From positions 1-64,000 of the forward strand of contig NZ_QRJO01000003.1 in the NCBI RefSeq assembly GCF_003471585.1: 64,000 nt of DNA, read 5' to 3'. Within the stretch, counting starts at the first letter, position 1; each line of letters begins with the position of its first letter. This DNA comes from Collinsella sp. AM18-10. Lineage in GTDB: Bacteria; Actinomycetota; Coriobacteriia; Coriobacteriales; Coriobacteriaceae. Position numbers and translations under genes: made by a program. Of the stretch, positions 40,973 to 51,510 are shown in pieces. The notes beneath the pieces were generated by a model, which made no database searches, had not been told where the DNA came from, and was given only the letters and a program-made list of their open reading frames with translations.

Positions 40973-43195
40973 ATGAATATGCTCAAAATCTCGAAGGCGA
41001 TCTTTAGGTCGCTTCTCTCCTCCAGGTCGCTCTGTGTTGTCGTTGTTGCGTTGATGGTTCTTTGTGCTCTGCCCGTCTTCAGGAGCGCGGCTGGCATCGA
41101 CGGACGGGTCGAATACCTCGAGTCGGGAATAACCCGTGTTGAGCAGGAATTGTCAGCATCCTATGCGGATGCGCTTGTGAATGCGGGGGAGGACGGTGTC
41201 TATACCTCTTCATCAAGCATGCCCGCGCTTCTGTACCCTCTTGCCGCGGGACGTCTTATCTTGGCACCGCTCTCTCCCCTACTTCCGTTTCTGCAGATAT
41301 CGGATGGAGAGTACACCTATTATGACGGATCGAAGGAGTACTTGCTATGGGTCGCAACGGCCGTTGCCGTCTCGTTCCTTGCCGCGCGTCTTAACAAACG
41401 TGAAAAGCTCATCATCCAGGCACCGATGGGCGAGCTGGGTAGACTTGTTGCATCGAGCGTATGGGCGAGTGTTTTTGCAATGCTTGCCGTCCTCGCCATC
41501 AATCTTCCAGGGATAATCGCCGCGCTTGTGAAGAATGGCCCGGGCTCGCCGTTCTATCCGATAGGCTACATTCAATATGCGACTCCGGTTATCAAACCGG
41601 CTTGGCTGGTGTTCGCGCAGACGGCCATCTTGCAATTCTTGGTGGCAGCGTTCATCTCGCTTGTCGTTCACCTTGCCGTGAAGATTGCCAATAACCCTAC
41701 GCTTGGAATCGTGTTCGTATGTGCCCTGATGGGGGTGACGATGGTTCCCGGGTATTACGGAAGATCCATCGCTTTACGTGAGTTCGCCCTGTTGAATCCC
41801 CTTACGTATGCGAACACTGAGTTGACCGTCGGCGCCTATAGCCCGTACCCGACAACGCAGATAGTGAATCTGCCTGGACTTTGCTTCGAGCGTGGCGCGA
41901 TTGCCCTCGTATGCGCAATCGGGATCGAGGTGCTGGCAATTAGCCTGCTTTGCGTTGCTGGAAAGAGCGGCTGCGCGTGCCCGATATCCCCGATTTGTCT
42001 TGAGAGAGGTTCCTTCACTGCATCGAGAACGGCAACTCGTTCGAGCGCTTGTGCCTCCGCCGTTGCATACGTAAGAACGATGGGGAAACTGCTCCTGCGT
42101 TCTCCTACCCTCGCCGTATGCGCGATTGCAATGTCGACGACGATGCTGGCCCCGGCTCTGGTCGAGATGTTTCCTGACGCTGATAACGTTTCCGCTGTTC
42201 GGTATAGGGATGGGGAGCTCCGTTCAATAGATCGGTATCTAGAGCAGAACGCTGCGAATATGGACGTCGAGGGCAAAGCGGCCCTGGAAGACATGCGGGA
42301 TGCTCTTTCGGGTTTCGTGTACGCGCCTATGCCTGCGGAGGGGTTTCGAAGCCTTGCGACGTACGAGCGCGCTCGAGGTGAGCTGGGCGCGGCAGATGCG
42401 ACTCTCCTGCAATCGATCGGAATCGAGCCTGAGACTCCTTCTCGTGCGGAGGCGCGCGCCCTTCTGCTTGAGTCGATCGCGAGCTTGCCGGACCCCAAGG
42501 TTTACGAGTTAAGTACGAAGATGCCCCCATTAATCCTCCTTTCGTATCTCCAGGCAGTACTTCCCTCCTTATTTTTGCTGTTGCCCGTGGTTGTCACATC
42601 GCTCGCGTGCACCCACCTGCAGTGTCGTTCCCTTCTGGTTCTCCAGATCCCCGCAACAGCGCATGTGCGTTTTCTGACGGCTGTTGCGCTGGCTCTCCTG
42701 CTTGGCTTGGTGCTGCTTTTGGTGTCGATGGTTCCCGCTGTCGTTGTGTCCGTGATTAAGAACGGTGCGGGTGGATCGGAGTATCCCGTCGCTCTCATTC
42801 GGGCGGGAGCTTCGACAACGTCCACGGTGGGGGAGGCGGTGTTGTGCAGTATTCCGTTGCTGGTCATGGCATACGGCGTGATTTCCGTCGTCGCTGCGTT
42901 GACAGCAGCGATTAGCCGCAACCCCGTTGTCACCGGAATGGTTTGCGCGGTTCTCTTGGTGTTGGGTTCGTTGAGCGCTCATGTTGAAAGCGTGGGCATG
43001 GGCGTCGCGCTGCTGGCTCCATTCGCCTCGTTTGATCCCGCTTCCCAGGTGGGGACGATTGGGTTCCTTGGGCGAGGGACGAACGCGATGCCTTTTGGAG
43101 AGGTCGTCGGCGCATCGGGCGCTCTGCTGGTGGTCTTGGGCGCCGTATCTCCGTTGATGGTGCGCCTGAGTGTTCCAAAGATCGAAAGGGGATGA
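40973..43195 (+). CDS. Large ABC-type permease with two homologous membrane modules
   Basis: 740 residues; the ATG at 40973 is favoured by AAGG upstream. N-terminal helix (about 14-32), an external region, then a membrane bundle with NLPGIIAALVKNGPGSPFYPIG. After about residue 360 the pattern repeats: a first helix, an extracytoplasmic helical region, a bundle with VPAVVVSVIKNGAGGSEYPVAL. The shared motif x-P-x-I/V-x-x-x-x-KNG-x-G-x-x-x-YP shows internal duplication. The size and layout recall the large membrane proteins of lactococcin-972-type bacteriocin loci (DUF1430), but I cannot confirm homology. Its stop overlaps or abuts the ATPase gene. Likely exports or gives immunity to a peptide. 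Confidence 0.7.
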   Translation: MNMLKISKAIFRSLLSSRSLCVVVVALMVLCALPVFRSAAGIDGRVEYLESGITRVEQELSASYADALVNAGEDGVYTSSSSMPALLYPLAAGRLILAPLSPLLPFLQISDGEYTYYDGSKEYLLWVATAVAVSFLAARLNKREKLIIQAPMGELGRLVASSVWASVFAMLAVLAINLPGIIAALVKNGPGSPFYPIGYIQYATPVIKPAWLVFAQTAILQFLVAAFISLVVHLAVKIANNPTLGIVFVCALMGVTMVPGYYGRSIALREFALLNPLTYANTELTVGAYSPYPTTQIVNLPGLCFERGAIALVCAIGIEVLAISLLCVAGKSGCACPISPICLERGSFTASRTATRSSACASAVAYVRTMGKLLLRSPTLAVCAIAMSTTMLAPALVEMFPDADNVSAVRYRDGELRSIDRYLEQNAANMDVEGKAALEDMRDALSGFVYAPMPAEGFRSLATYERARGELGAADATLLQSIGIEPETPSRAEARALLLESIASLPDPKVYELSTKMPPLILLSYLQAVLPSLFLLLPVVVTSLACTHLQCRSLLVLQIPATAHVRFLTAVALALLLGLVLLLVSMVPAVVVSVIKNGAGGSEYPVALIRAGASTTSTVGEAVLCSIPLLVMAYGVISVVAALTAAISRNPVVTGMVCAVLLVLGSLSAHVESVGMGVALLAPFASFDPASQVGTIGFLGRGTNAMPFGEVVGASGALLVVLGAVSPLMVRLSVPKIERG

Positions 43196-43200
43196 TCTCG

Positions 43201-43941
43201 ATGATTGACCTTCAAACGCTGACGATCTCTTATGGAAAGAAGGTGCTCGTAGATTCGGTGAACGCTGAGTTTGCCCCGGGTACGGTCTACGGTCTCGTCG
43301 CTCCGAACGGGCATGGAAAGACGACGTTGCTGCGTGCGATGGCAGGTTTGCCGGGTCCTCGCGTGGACGGGAGCATCGTTCTGGATGAGGTGCAGGGTAC
43401 GGGTGCGAGAGAGGTCCGTTCTATGATCTTCTATGCACCTGGTGAGGGGACGCTGCTGTATCCCGGATTGCGTGCGGAAGATCACCTCAAGATGGTTTGC
43501 GATATGTGGCCGCATGCTCGCGATATCGAAGAGATAGTGGAACAAACGCAGATAGGCGAGTTCGCGAAGATGAGGATCCGCACTCTGAGCCAGGGCATGA
43601 AGCAGCAGCTTACCCTGGCGATTGCGTATGCGACGGGCGCGCGGTACCTTCTATTAGATGAGCCCATGAACGCGCTCGACCCCAGCAGGGTGGACTTGCA
43701 TTCCGAGATTCTCAGGAAGCTGGCCGATTCTGGTACGTGCATCATCATGTCATCCCACATCTTGGATTCGGTCGATAGGCTGTGCGATGAGATTCTGTTT
43801 TTGAAGGATGGGAGGCTCATTAGAAGCATTCCGCAAGATGATGCTGCGCCGAAGTCTCCTGGATCCCATTTCGCAAAGCCTGCCGGACGCGCCGAGGGTG
43901 CGCTAAGCACGTATCGGCGACTCTACGAAAAGGGCGGGTAG
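43201..43941 (+). CDS. ABC transporter ATPase
   Basis: 246 residues from the ATG at 43201; an in-frame ATG at 43192 overlaps the permease stop (ATGA) but the GGGGA ribosome-binding site is spaced for 43201. Walker A in LVAPNGHGKTTLL (about 32-44), signature TLSQGMKQQ (about 128-136), Walker B YLLLDEPMNALD, H-loop IIMSSHILD. The LSQGMKQ form is typical of BcrA/lantibiotic-immunity-type exporters. Presumably powers the double permease upstream; a second ATPase is fused to the permease at 44095. Confidence 0.88.
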   Translation: MIDLQTLTISYGKKVLVDSVNAEFAPGTVYGLVAPNGHGKTTLLRAMAGLPGPRVDGSIVLDEVQGTGAREVRSMIFYAPGEGTLLYPGLRAEDHLKMVCDMWPHARDIEEIVEQTQIGEFAKMRIRTLSQGMKQQLTLAIAYATGARYLLLDEPMNALDPSRVDLHSEILRKLADSGTCIIMSSHILDSVDRLCDEILFLKDGRLIRSIPQDDAAPKSPGSHFAKPAGRAEGALSTYRRLYEKGG

Positions 43942-43943
43942 AA

Positions 43944-44075
43944 ATGCAAGTTGAAAATCTATGTGGCCAATGTGATACCGTTGAACCCGCATATCGATAC
44001 CGCTCAGCCATTCGCCTCGCCCCCGTCGCACGTATCTTCATCCGGTCTGTTACTTTTAATCTAACAATTCTTTGA
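43944..44075 (+). CDS. Possible small ORF of 43 residues in the transporter operon
   Basis: ATG 2 nt after the ATPase stop, preceded by AAGGGCGGG, ending TGA at 44073-44075, 19 nt before the next gene. It begins MQVENLCGQCDTVEPAYRYR and continues to a hydrophobic end (ARIFIRSVTFNLTIL). The CGQC pair and short length would suit a small metal-binding or precursor peptide. It fills what would otherwise be a 153-nt gap in the operon. Coding status is uncertain; no homologue recognised. Confidence 0.35.
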   Translation: MQVENLCGQCDTVEPAYRYRSAIRLAPVARIFIRSVTFNLTIL

Positions 44076-44094
44076 GGAACGTAGGTGCTTCTAA

Positions 44095-45909
44095 ATGTAC
44101 TGTCGACTTCTTCTCAAACTAATCCTAAGAGACAAGGCCGTATGGATCTCTACGCTCGTTCTCGCTGCAGCCTTCTCCATCCCCATTGCGTTCAATTCAC
44201 CCATTTACGGCCCCTTCTTTATGAAGCAGGGCATGCAGGGCTTTGTCGACGCATTCAATACGCGCGCGCCCCAGGCCAGCGGCACAGACCTATCTCCAGA
44301 GCAGCAAAATGACGCGGAGCTTGCAAGATACGCGAACGCCGCCCTTGCCGCTCAAACCGACGCCGCCTTTCTCGATTCTGCCGAGAGCTACTACGCGCTC
44401 ATGGGCGAAGGCTTCCAATCCGGGTCCATCGTGGGAGACCGAGAGACCAATGACGCAGCGCTCGCATATTGCCGTGCCCTGAGCAGCTCCGGCATCACGG
44501 ATATCCCGGCCTCCGCAAACGACCTGCCATTCCTTTCCTTCCTGCCTTACGCCATTGCCACGGCGCCGTCTTTCCTTCCCTTCATCCCCTTCCTTCTCTC
44601 GTCGATACTCGTGCTCGGCGCCACAAGGCCCGGGACCCTGGCGGCAAAGGCGCCCGTGCCCAAATTCCGGCGCCTTATCCAGATCGTGTTTTCGATAATC
44701 GCCGCGGGGGCCGCGATGCTCCTCGCCGGCCTCGCACCCGGGGGCATTTACGCCTTGGCCCTAAACGGCTTCGGGCAAATTGGGTACCCGATCGCCTTCT
44801 TCCATGACGGCGCGCTTACCACCACGACCGCGGGAAACGTCTTCACAGCCCTGCTTCTCGCGCTTCTTGCGGGCGGAACCTTGATATCCGTTTGCTCCGC
44901 CGTCCTATCGACCGCAACGAGGCGCGTCCTCGCAGGCCCCCTTGCCTCCGCGCTGCTTGTCGCGGCCCCGGTATTCCCGCTACTGTCCGATTCGGCACTG
45001 GGGCATAACGCCGCGCTCAATCTCCTGCCGCTGGCCGTGTTCTCGCCTATCGAGGCAACGGGTTACGTAGGATGCTTCCCGACAGAATTCATTGACTCCG
45101 GTTCAGGCAGCGCATCGATGCTTGCCGTGGCCCTGATATACGTCGCAGTCTTTTTTGCGGTCGGCGCCGTTGCGACACGTTCCCCCAAACAGCCTGGACC
45201 CGCGAAAAAGCACCATGGGCTCGAGCTTCTGGACGTGAGCGTGGGATACGGAAGCACGACGATACTTTCAATCGGATCGCTTTTCCTGAGCCCGGGAACG
45301 GCGGCGGGCCTCATTGCTCCCAACGGCTCGGGGAAAACCACCCTTCTTGAAGCGCTGTCGGGCCAATTTCCCACCCGCATCCGCTCGGGAAGCCTGGCGG
45401 CAGACGGAATCTGCCAACGTCGATCAGCCGAATTTGCAGAACTCGTCTACCTGAGCTCTTCGGGCAGCGCGGATCTCTATCCCACGCTATCGGCCATCGA
45501 GCACCTTGCTTTCGTTAGGGAGGCGTGGAAATCGGCCGCCGACATCGACTCGCTCTGCAGCTCCCTCGGAATCTCCCCATATCTCGACAAGCCGACCCGT
45601 AAACTCTCGACAGGAATGAAGCAGCAGGTAAAGCTTGCCATGGCGATATCGACCGATTGCCCGTACCTTATCCTCGATGAACCGCTGAACGGCCTCGATC
45701 CGGGAAAGCGGAAAACCTCCTGCGACGCGATGCGCAGCGAGGTGGCGCGGGGACGAAGCGTGCTCATTTCAAGCCATCTGCTCGACGACCTGGCAGACCT
45801 CACCAACTCGTTCTACTTCATCGAGGCCGGCACGCTCGTGGAAAAGATCAAGTCGTCCTCGCAGACGCTCAAGCAGGAATACCTCGATACATACGAGCGA
45901 GGTGAATGA
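44095..45909 (+). CDS. ABC transporter, permease fused to ATPase
   Basis: 604 residues, ATG after GTAGGTG. N-terminal helix (about 15-35), an external region (about 40-145), then a membrane bundle to about 360 that includes GGIYALALNGFGQIGYPIAF, recognisably the same NG-x-G-x-x-x-YPI motif as in both halves of the permease at 40973. The ATPase domain (about 375-604) has Walker A LIAPNGSGKTTLL near 405, signature KLSTGMKQQ near 502, Walker B YLILDEPLNGLD near 523 and SSHLLDDL. Together with the upstream pair the operon supplies three permease modules and two ATPases. It ends 1 nt before the secreted-protein gene. Confidence 0.75.
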   Translation: MYCRLLLKLILRDKAVWISTLVLAAAFSIPIAFNSPIYGPFFMKQGMQGFVDAFNTRAPQASGTDLSPEQQNDAELARYANAALAAQTDAAFLDSAESYYALMGEGFQSGSIVGDRETNDAALAYCRALSSSGITDIPASANDLPFLSFLPYAIATAPSFLPFIPFLLSSILVLGATRPGTLAAKAPVPKFRRLIQIVFSIIAAGAAMLLAGLAPGGIYALALNGFGQIGYPIAFFHDGALTTTTAGNVFTALLLALLAGGTLISVCSAVLSTATRRVLAGPLASALLVAAPVFPLLSDSALGHNAALNLLPLAVFSPIEATGYVGCFPTEFIDSGSGSASMLAVALIYVAVFFAVGAVATRSPKQPGPAKKHHGLELLDVSVGYGSTTILSIGSLFLSPGTAAGLIAPNGSGKTTLLEALSGQFPTRIRSGSLAADGICQRRSAEFAELVYLSSSGSADLYPTLSAIEHLAFVREAWKSAADIDSLCSSLGISPYLDKPTRKLSTGMKQQVKLAMAISTDCPYLILDEPLNGLDPGKRKTSCDAMRSEVARGRSVLISSHLLDDLADLTNSFYFIEAGTLVEKIKSSSQTLKQEYLDTYERGE

Positions 45910-45910
45910 C

Positions 45911-46255
45911 ATGAAACTATTTGAACAGCTGAAGTCCAATGCGTCGCGCATGGCTGTCTACGCCATCCTCGTGGCAACGGCTTTATGCGGAATCGCGGCA
46001 CCCGTCTATGCGCTCAACGGGGAGAAAGGCGATGTCGAACCCGCGTACATGGCTTCGACGGTTAAGGACCGGTACAAAGCCTTCTCTGGAGACACGTTTT
46101 ACGTAGCAGAGTACGACACGATCTACCGTCAGCTTCGCTACAACAAGGGCTACGACTATCTAGGCGCAGAGGCAATCAGCTATACGTCGGGTTGGTACCG
46201 CTCCAACTATGGACACATAACCCAGTTCAAGTGTAACTACCGTGTGTACAACTAA
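45911..46255 (+). CDS. Small Sec-secreted tyrosine-rich protein, candidate bacteriocin or signal
   Basis: 114 residues from the ATG at 45911, which follows GAGGTG; a GTG three codons upstream is less well placed. Residues 1-34 form a clear signal peptide: positive N-region, hydrophobic core AVYAILVATALCGIAA and cleavage motif VYA before L35. The mature part is about 80 residues, 13 of them tyrosine, with one cysteine near the end (FKCNYRVYN) and several Y-x-Y or WY clusters (SYTSGWYRSNYG). No double-glycine leader and no modification enzyme nearby. It is the last gene of the transporter operon and is followed by a strong terminator. Position and size suit a bacteriocin of the lactococcin-972 kind, but the sequence is not recognisably that family. 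Confidence 0.65.
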   Translation: MKLFEQLKSNASRMAVYAILVATALCGIAAPVYALNGEKGDVEPAYMASTVKDRYKAFSGDTFYVAEYDTIYRQLRYNKGYDYLGAEAISYTSGWYRSNYGHITQFKCNYRVYN

Positions 46256-46270
46256 AGCAACCGGCCGGGA

Positions 46271-46305
46271 CGAGGGGTGACGCAAAAGCGTCGCCCCTCG
46301 TTTTT
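46271..46305 (+). terminator. Terminator of the islet operon
   Basis: CGAGGGGTGACGC (46271-46283), AAAA loop, GCGTCGCCCCTCG (46288-46300), then TTTTT. Thirteen pairs with one G-T. Confidence 0.93.
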
Positions 46306-46314
46306 AACCATGTC

Positions 46315-46333
46315 AACTGAACCTAGTTCAGTT
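46315..46333. repeat. 8-bp palindrome adjoining the right direct repeat
   Basis: AACTGAAC-CTA-GTTCAGTT ends 1 nt before the right 64-bp repeat. It has no counterpart beside the left repeat. It could be a recombinase-binding site at the islet end. Confidence 0.45.
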
Positions 46334-46334
46334 T

Positions 46335-46398
46335 GGTTGATTTCCGATCTCAGCCGAACACATTGAGCGGAAAGGCCGTTCCCGCAGTCAGTCGAACG
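46335..46398. repeat. 64-bp direct repeat, right end of the islet (attR-like)
   Basis: Second copy of the repeat at 39123-39186 (62 of 64 identical, same orientation). The islet between the two is about 7.2 kb. Immediately after it a perfect 13-bp hairpin (CGTCCCCGGGGCC, 46397-46409 with 46417-46429) appears; then the rpmE leader. The gap 46256-46622 contains a terminator, this repeat and this hairpin, no gene. Confidence 0.7.
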
Positions 46399-46622
46399 TC
46401 CCCGGGGCCCTTCTCAGGCCCCGGGGACGGCATTTTCCCAGTTGAAGGAACGGTGGAGATGTGTTTCGATGGGTCAGATTCGTGTCGTTCCGAAAAGACC
46501 GTGAACCTTTTGTGGGACACGCGGCGCCGTGGTACCATAGCCGAGTTTGTTGTCTTGGTCGGAAACCAAGACGCCTTATGCGCTGATCGGTAACCAGCGC
46601 CTGACCAATAAGGAGTCCTACC

Positions 46623-47048
46623 ATGAAGCAGGGTATCCATCCCCAGTATGTCGAGTGCACGGTGACGTGCTCCTGCGGCAACACCTTCAAGACGCACGCT
46701 ACCGTGTCCGAGATGAAGGTCGAGCTTTGCAACGAGTGCCACCCGTTCTACACCGGCCAGCAGAAGTTCGTCGACACCGGTGGACGCGTCCAGCGCTTCG
46801 CCGACAAGTTCGGTGGCGCCGCTGCCGCCCAGCTCAAGAAGGCCGAGGAGGCCAAGGCTGCCAAGGCTGCCAAGGCTGCTGAGGCCGAGGCCGCTCGCAA
46901 GGCCGCCGCTGAGGCTAAGGCTGCCGAGAAGGCCAAGCGTGCTGCTAAGTTTGCCGAGGAGGCTGCCAAGCAGGCCGCCGAGGCTCCCGCAGAGGCTCCC
47001 GTCGAGGAGGCCGCTGCCGAGGCCGAGACCACCGAGGCTGCTGAGTAA
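46623..47048 (+). CDS. rpmE: 50S ribosomal protein L31 with long Ala/Lys/Glu tail
   Basis: 141 residues, ATG after AAGGAG. The first 70 are L31 of the zinc (C+) type: [11 protein letters not shown] and [21 protein letters not shown]. The remaining half is a highly charged Ala/Lys/Glu helix ([19 protein letters not shown], ending [12 protein letters not shown]). This doubles the normal length. A similar though shorter tail is on L17. It stands alone, with its own terminator. Confidence 0.93.
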   Translation: MKQGIHPQYVECTVTCSCGNTFKTHATVSEMKVELCNECHPFYTGQQKFVDTGGRVQRFADKFGGAAAAQLKKAEEAKAAKAAKAAEAEAARKAAAEAKAAEKAKRAAKFAEEAAKQAAEAPAEAPVEEAAAEAETTEAAE

Positions 47049-47084
47049 ATAGCTCGCCGAGGAATCGCTCGCATTCATGGCATA

Positions 47085-47120
47085 AGGGCCGTGCATCCGT
47101 TTGGGTGCGCGGCCCTTTTC
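47085..47120 (+). terminator. Terminator of rpmE
   Basis: AGGGCCGTGCATCC (47085-47098), GTTT loop, GGGTGCGCGGCCCT (47103-47116), then TTTCTTTTT. The inner part GCATCCGTTTGGGTGCGC is identical to the hairpin at 51475-51492. Confidence 0.85.
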
Positions 47121-47125
47121 TTTTT

Positions 47126-47260
47126 ATTGGTGCAAGCTAGCTCGTCCCCATTGCACCAGATTGGTGCGGAGGGGACAGGTTGGTTTGCACCAAATGGCAG
47201 AGAGACGGCGTTTTCCCAGATAAAAGCTGCCAAAATAAACCAGTCCCTTTTTGGCAGGTT
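47126..47260. repeat. GGGGACAG palindromes before secA
   Basis: ATTGGTGCAA (47126-47135) is matched by TTGCACCAAAT (to 47195) around GTCCCC...GGGGACAG. Next, 47221-47260 is a 40-bp unit (with CCAAAATAAACC and CCCTTTTTGGCAGG) that recurs at 59408-59447 with three differences. The 340-nt gap 47049-47388 otherwise holds the rpmE terminator and the secA leader. Confidence 0.65.
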
Positions 47261-47388
47261 GGTCGTAGTTATTACGTGGCGGTTGAGGTCGACCGCATAG
47301 GGTGCGTCCTGTTTGGCTAAAGTACAACTATCTGTGTTTAACTCGCTCGGAGCTGCATGGCACGGGCGATGGCCAAAAAGGAAACAAC

Positions 47389-50195
<2,807 letters not shown>

Positions 50196-50196
<1 letters not shown>

Positions 50197-51344
50197 TGGC
50201 TGAGGCTTTAGAGGTAACGCCCGCCGAGCTGGACGCGTTTGCGGACCGGCTCGGCGAGGTCGAGTCGTATCTCCACTTGGACGAAAAGCGCACGCGCGTG
50301 ACCGAGCTCGAGGCCAAAAGCGTGGCCCCCGGCTTTTGGGATGACGCCGACGCCGCCCGTGTCACCATGGAGGAAATCGCGCGCACCAAGGAAGATATCG
50401 CTGCCGTAGACAACGCGCGCGGCGAGCTTTCCGATGCCCGCGCCGCGCTGGAGCTTGCCGAGGAGATGGGGGATGACCCCGATGCCGCCGCCCTTCGCGA
50501 GGAGGCTACAGCCACGGCTGAGCGCCTGGCCCGTGCCATCGATGAGCTTGAGCTTTCGAGCTGGTTTACCGGTGAGTTCGATCACGGCGATGCCATTGTG
50601 ACCATCAAGCCCGGACAGGGTGGTCTGGAGGCCCAGGACTGGACCTTCATGCTCTTTAAGATGTACATGAAGTACTGCCAGCGTCGCGGCTGGAAGGTCA
50701 CGATTAACGACTGCCCCGCTGCTGAGGTCATCGGCATCGACCGCGCGACCTTTACCGTCGAGGGCAAGGACGCATTTGGCATGCTGCGCGCCGAGGCCGG
50801 CGTCCACCGCTTGGTTCGCATTAGCCCCACCGACGACAAGAAGCGCCGCCAGACCACGTTTGCCGGCGTCGAGGTCATTCCCGTGCTACCCGATGATATC
50901 GACATCGAAATCAGTCCCGATGACATCCGCGTGGACGTGTACCACGCGAGCGGCCCGGGCGGTCAGGGCGTTAACACCACCGACTCCGCCGTGCGCGTGA
51001 CGCATTTCCCCAGCGGCATTGTGGTCACCTGCCAAAACGAGCGCAGCCAGATCCAGAACAAGGCCGCGTGCATGCAGATCCTCAAGGCTCGCCTGTACGA
51101 GATTGAGCTCGAGAAGCGCGCCGAGGCCCTGGATGAGATTCGCGGACCCAAAACCACGATTGGTTTTGGCAACCAGATCCGCAGCTACGTGCTCTACCCG
51201 TATCAGATGGTTAAGGACCTACGCACGGGCGTTGAGACCAGCAACGTCGAGGCAGTTCTTGACGATGGCGACCTGGACCCGTTTGTTATTGGCTACCATC
51301 GCTGGGCCACTGGCAACGCTGACGCAGAGATCCCATCTGCATAA
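50196..51344 (+). CDS. prfB: Peptide chain release factor 2
   Basis: 382 residues, start overlapping the secA stop (TAATG). GGQ motif in SGPGGQGVNTTDSAVR (255-257). The codon-recognition tripeptide, normally SPF in RF2, reads SPT (210-212: LVRISPTDDKKRR). The flanking sequence and whole-protein layout are RF2-like. The frame is continuous through YLHLDEK, where E. coli prfB has its autoregulatory TGA frameshift, so that control is absent. Position after secA is typical for prfB. Confidence 0.92.
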
Positions 51345-51370
51345 ACCGCCCGGTTTATGTGGAAATGGAT

Positions 51371-51430
51371 AAAACCCTCCGAGCAGGGTGGTTTTGTATC
51401 CAAAGCAAACCCTGCGCAGGGGTGGTTTTT
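51371..51430 (+). terminator. Two tandem terminators after prfB
   Basis: First hairpin 51371-51395 (AAAACC...CCT/AGG...GGTTTT). Second has the perfect core CCCTGCGCAGGG (51410-51421) and ends TTTTT (51426-51430). The outer AAACC/GGTTT arms resemble the hairpin at 261-283. Confidence 0.7.
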
Positions 51431-51472
51431 GTTCGGCGAATCGGTAGAATCGAATACAGCAAGAAGTTCGAA

Positions 51473-51498
51473 GCGCATCCGTTTGGGTGCGCTTTTTT
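51473..51498 (+). terminator. Terminator-like hairpin in the leader of the YitT gene
   Basis: GCGCATCC (51473-51480), GTTT loop, GGGTGCGC (51485-51492), then TTTTTT. It ends 12 nt before the start codon and abuts the GGGAGG ribosome-binding site (51501-51506). As the last hairpin before a gene it suggests attenuation, unless the gene is read from within. Confidence 0.6.
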
Positions 51499-51510
51499 GA
51501 GGGAGGTAGC

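Noticed and set aside
45902..45910. GTG at 45902 as start of the secreted protein
   Set aside because: The ATG at 45911 has GAGGTG at the proper distance and gives a cleaner signal peptide.
39123..46398. tRNA-anchored integration
   Set aside because: Neither repeat copy resembles a tRNA 3' end, and no tRNA gene was recognised anywhere in the window.
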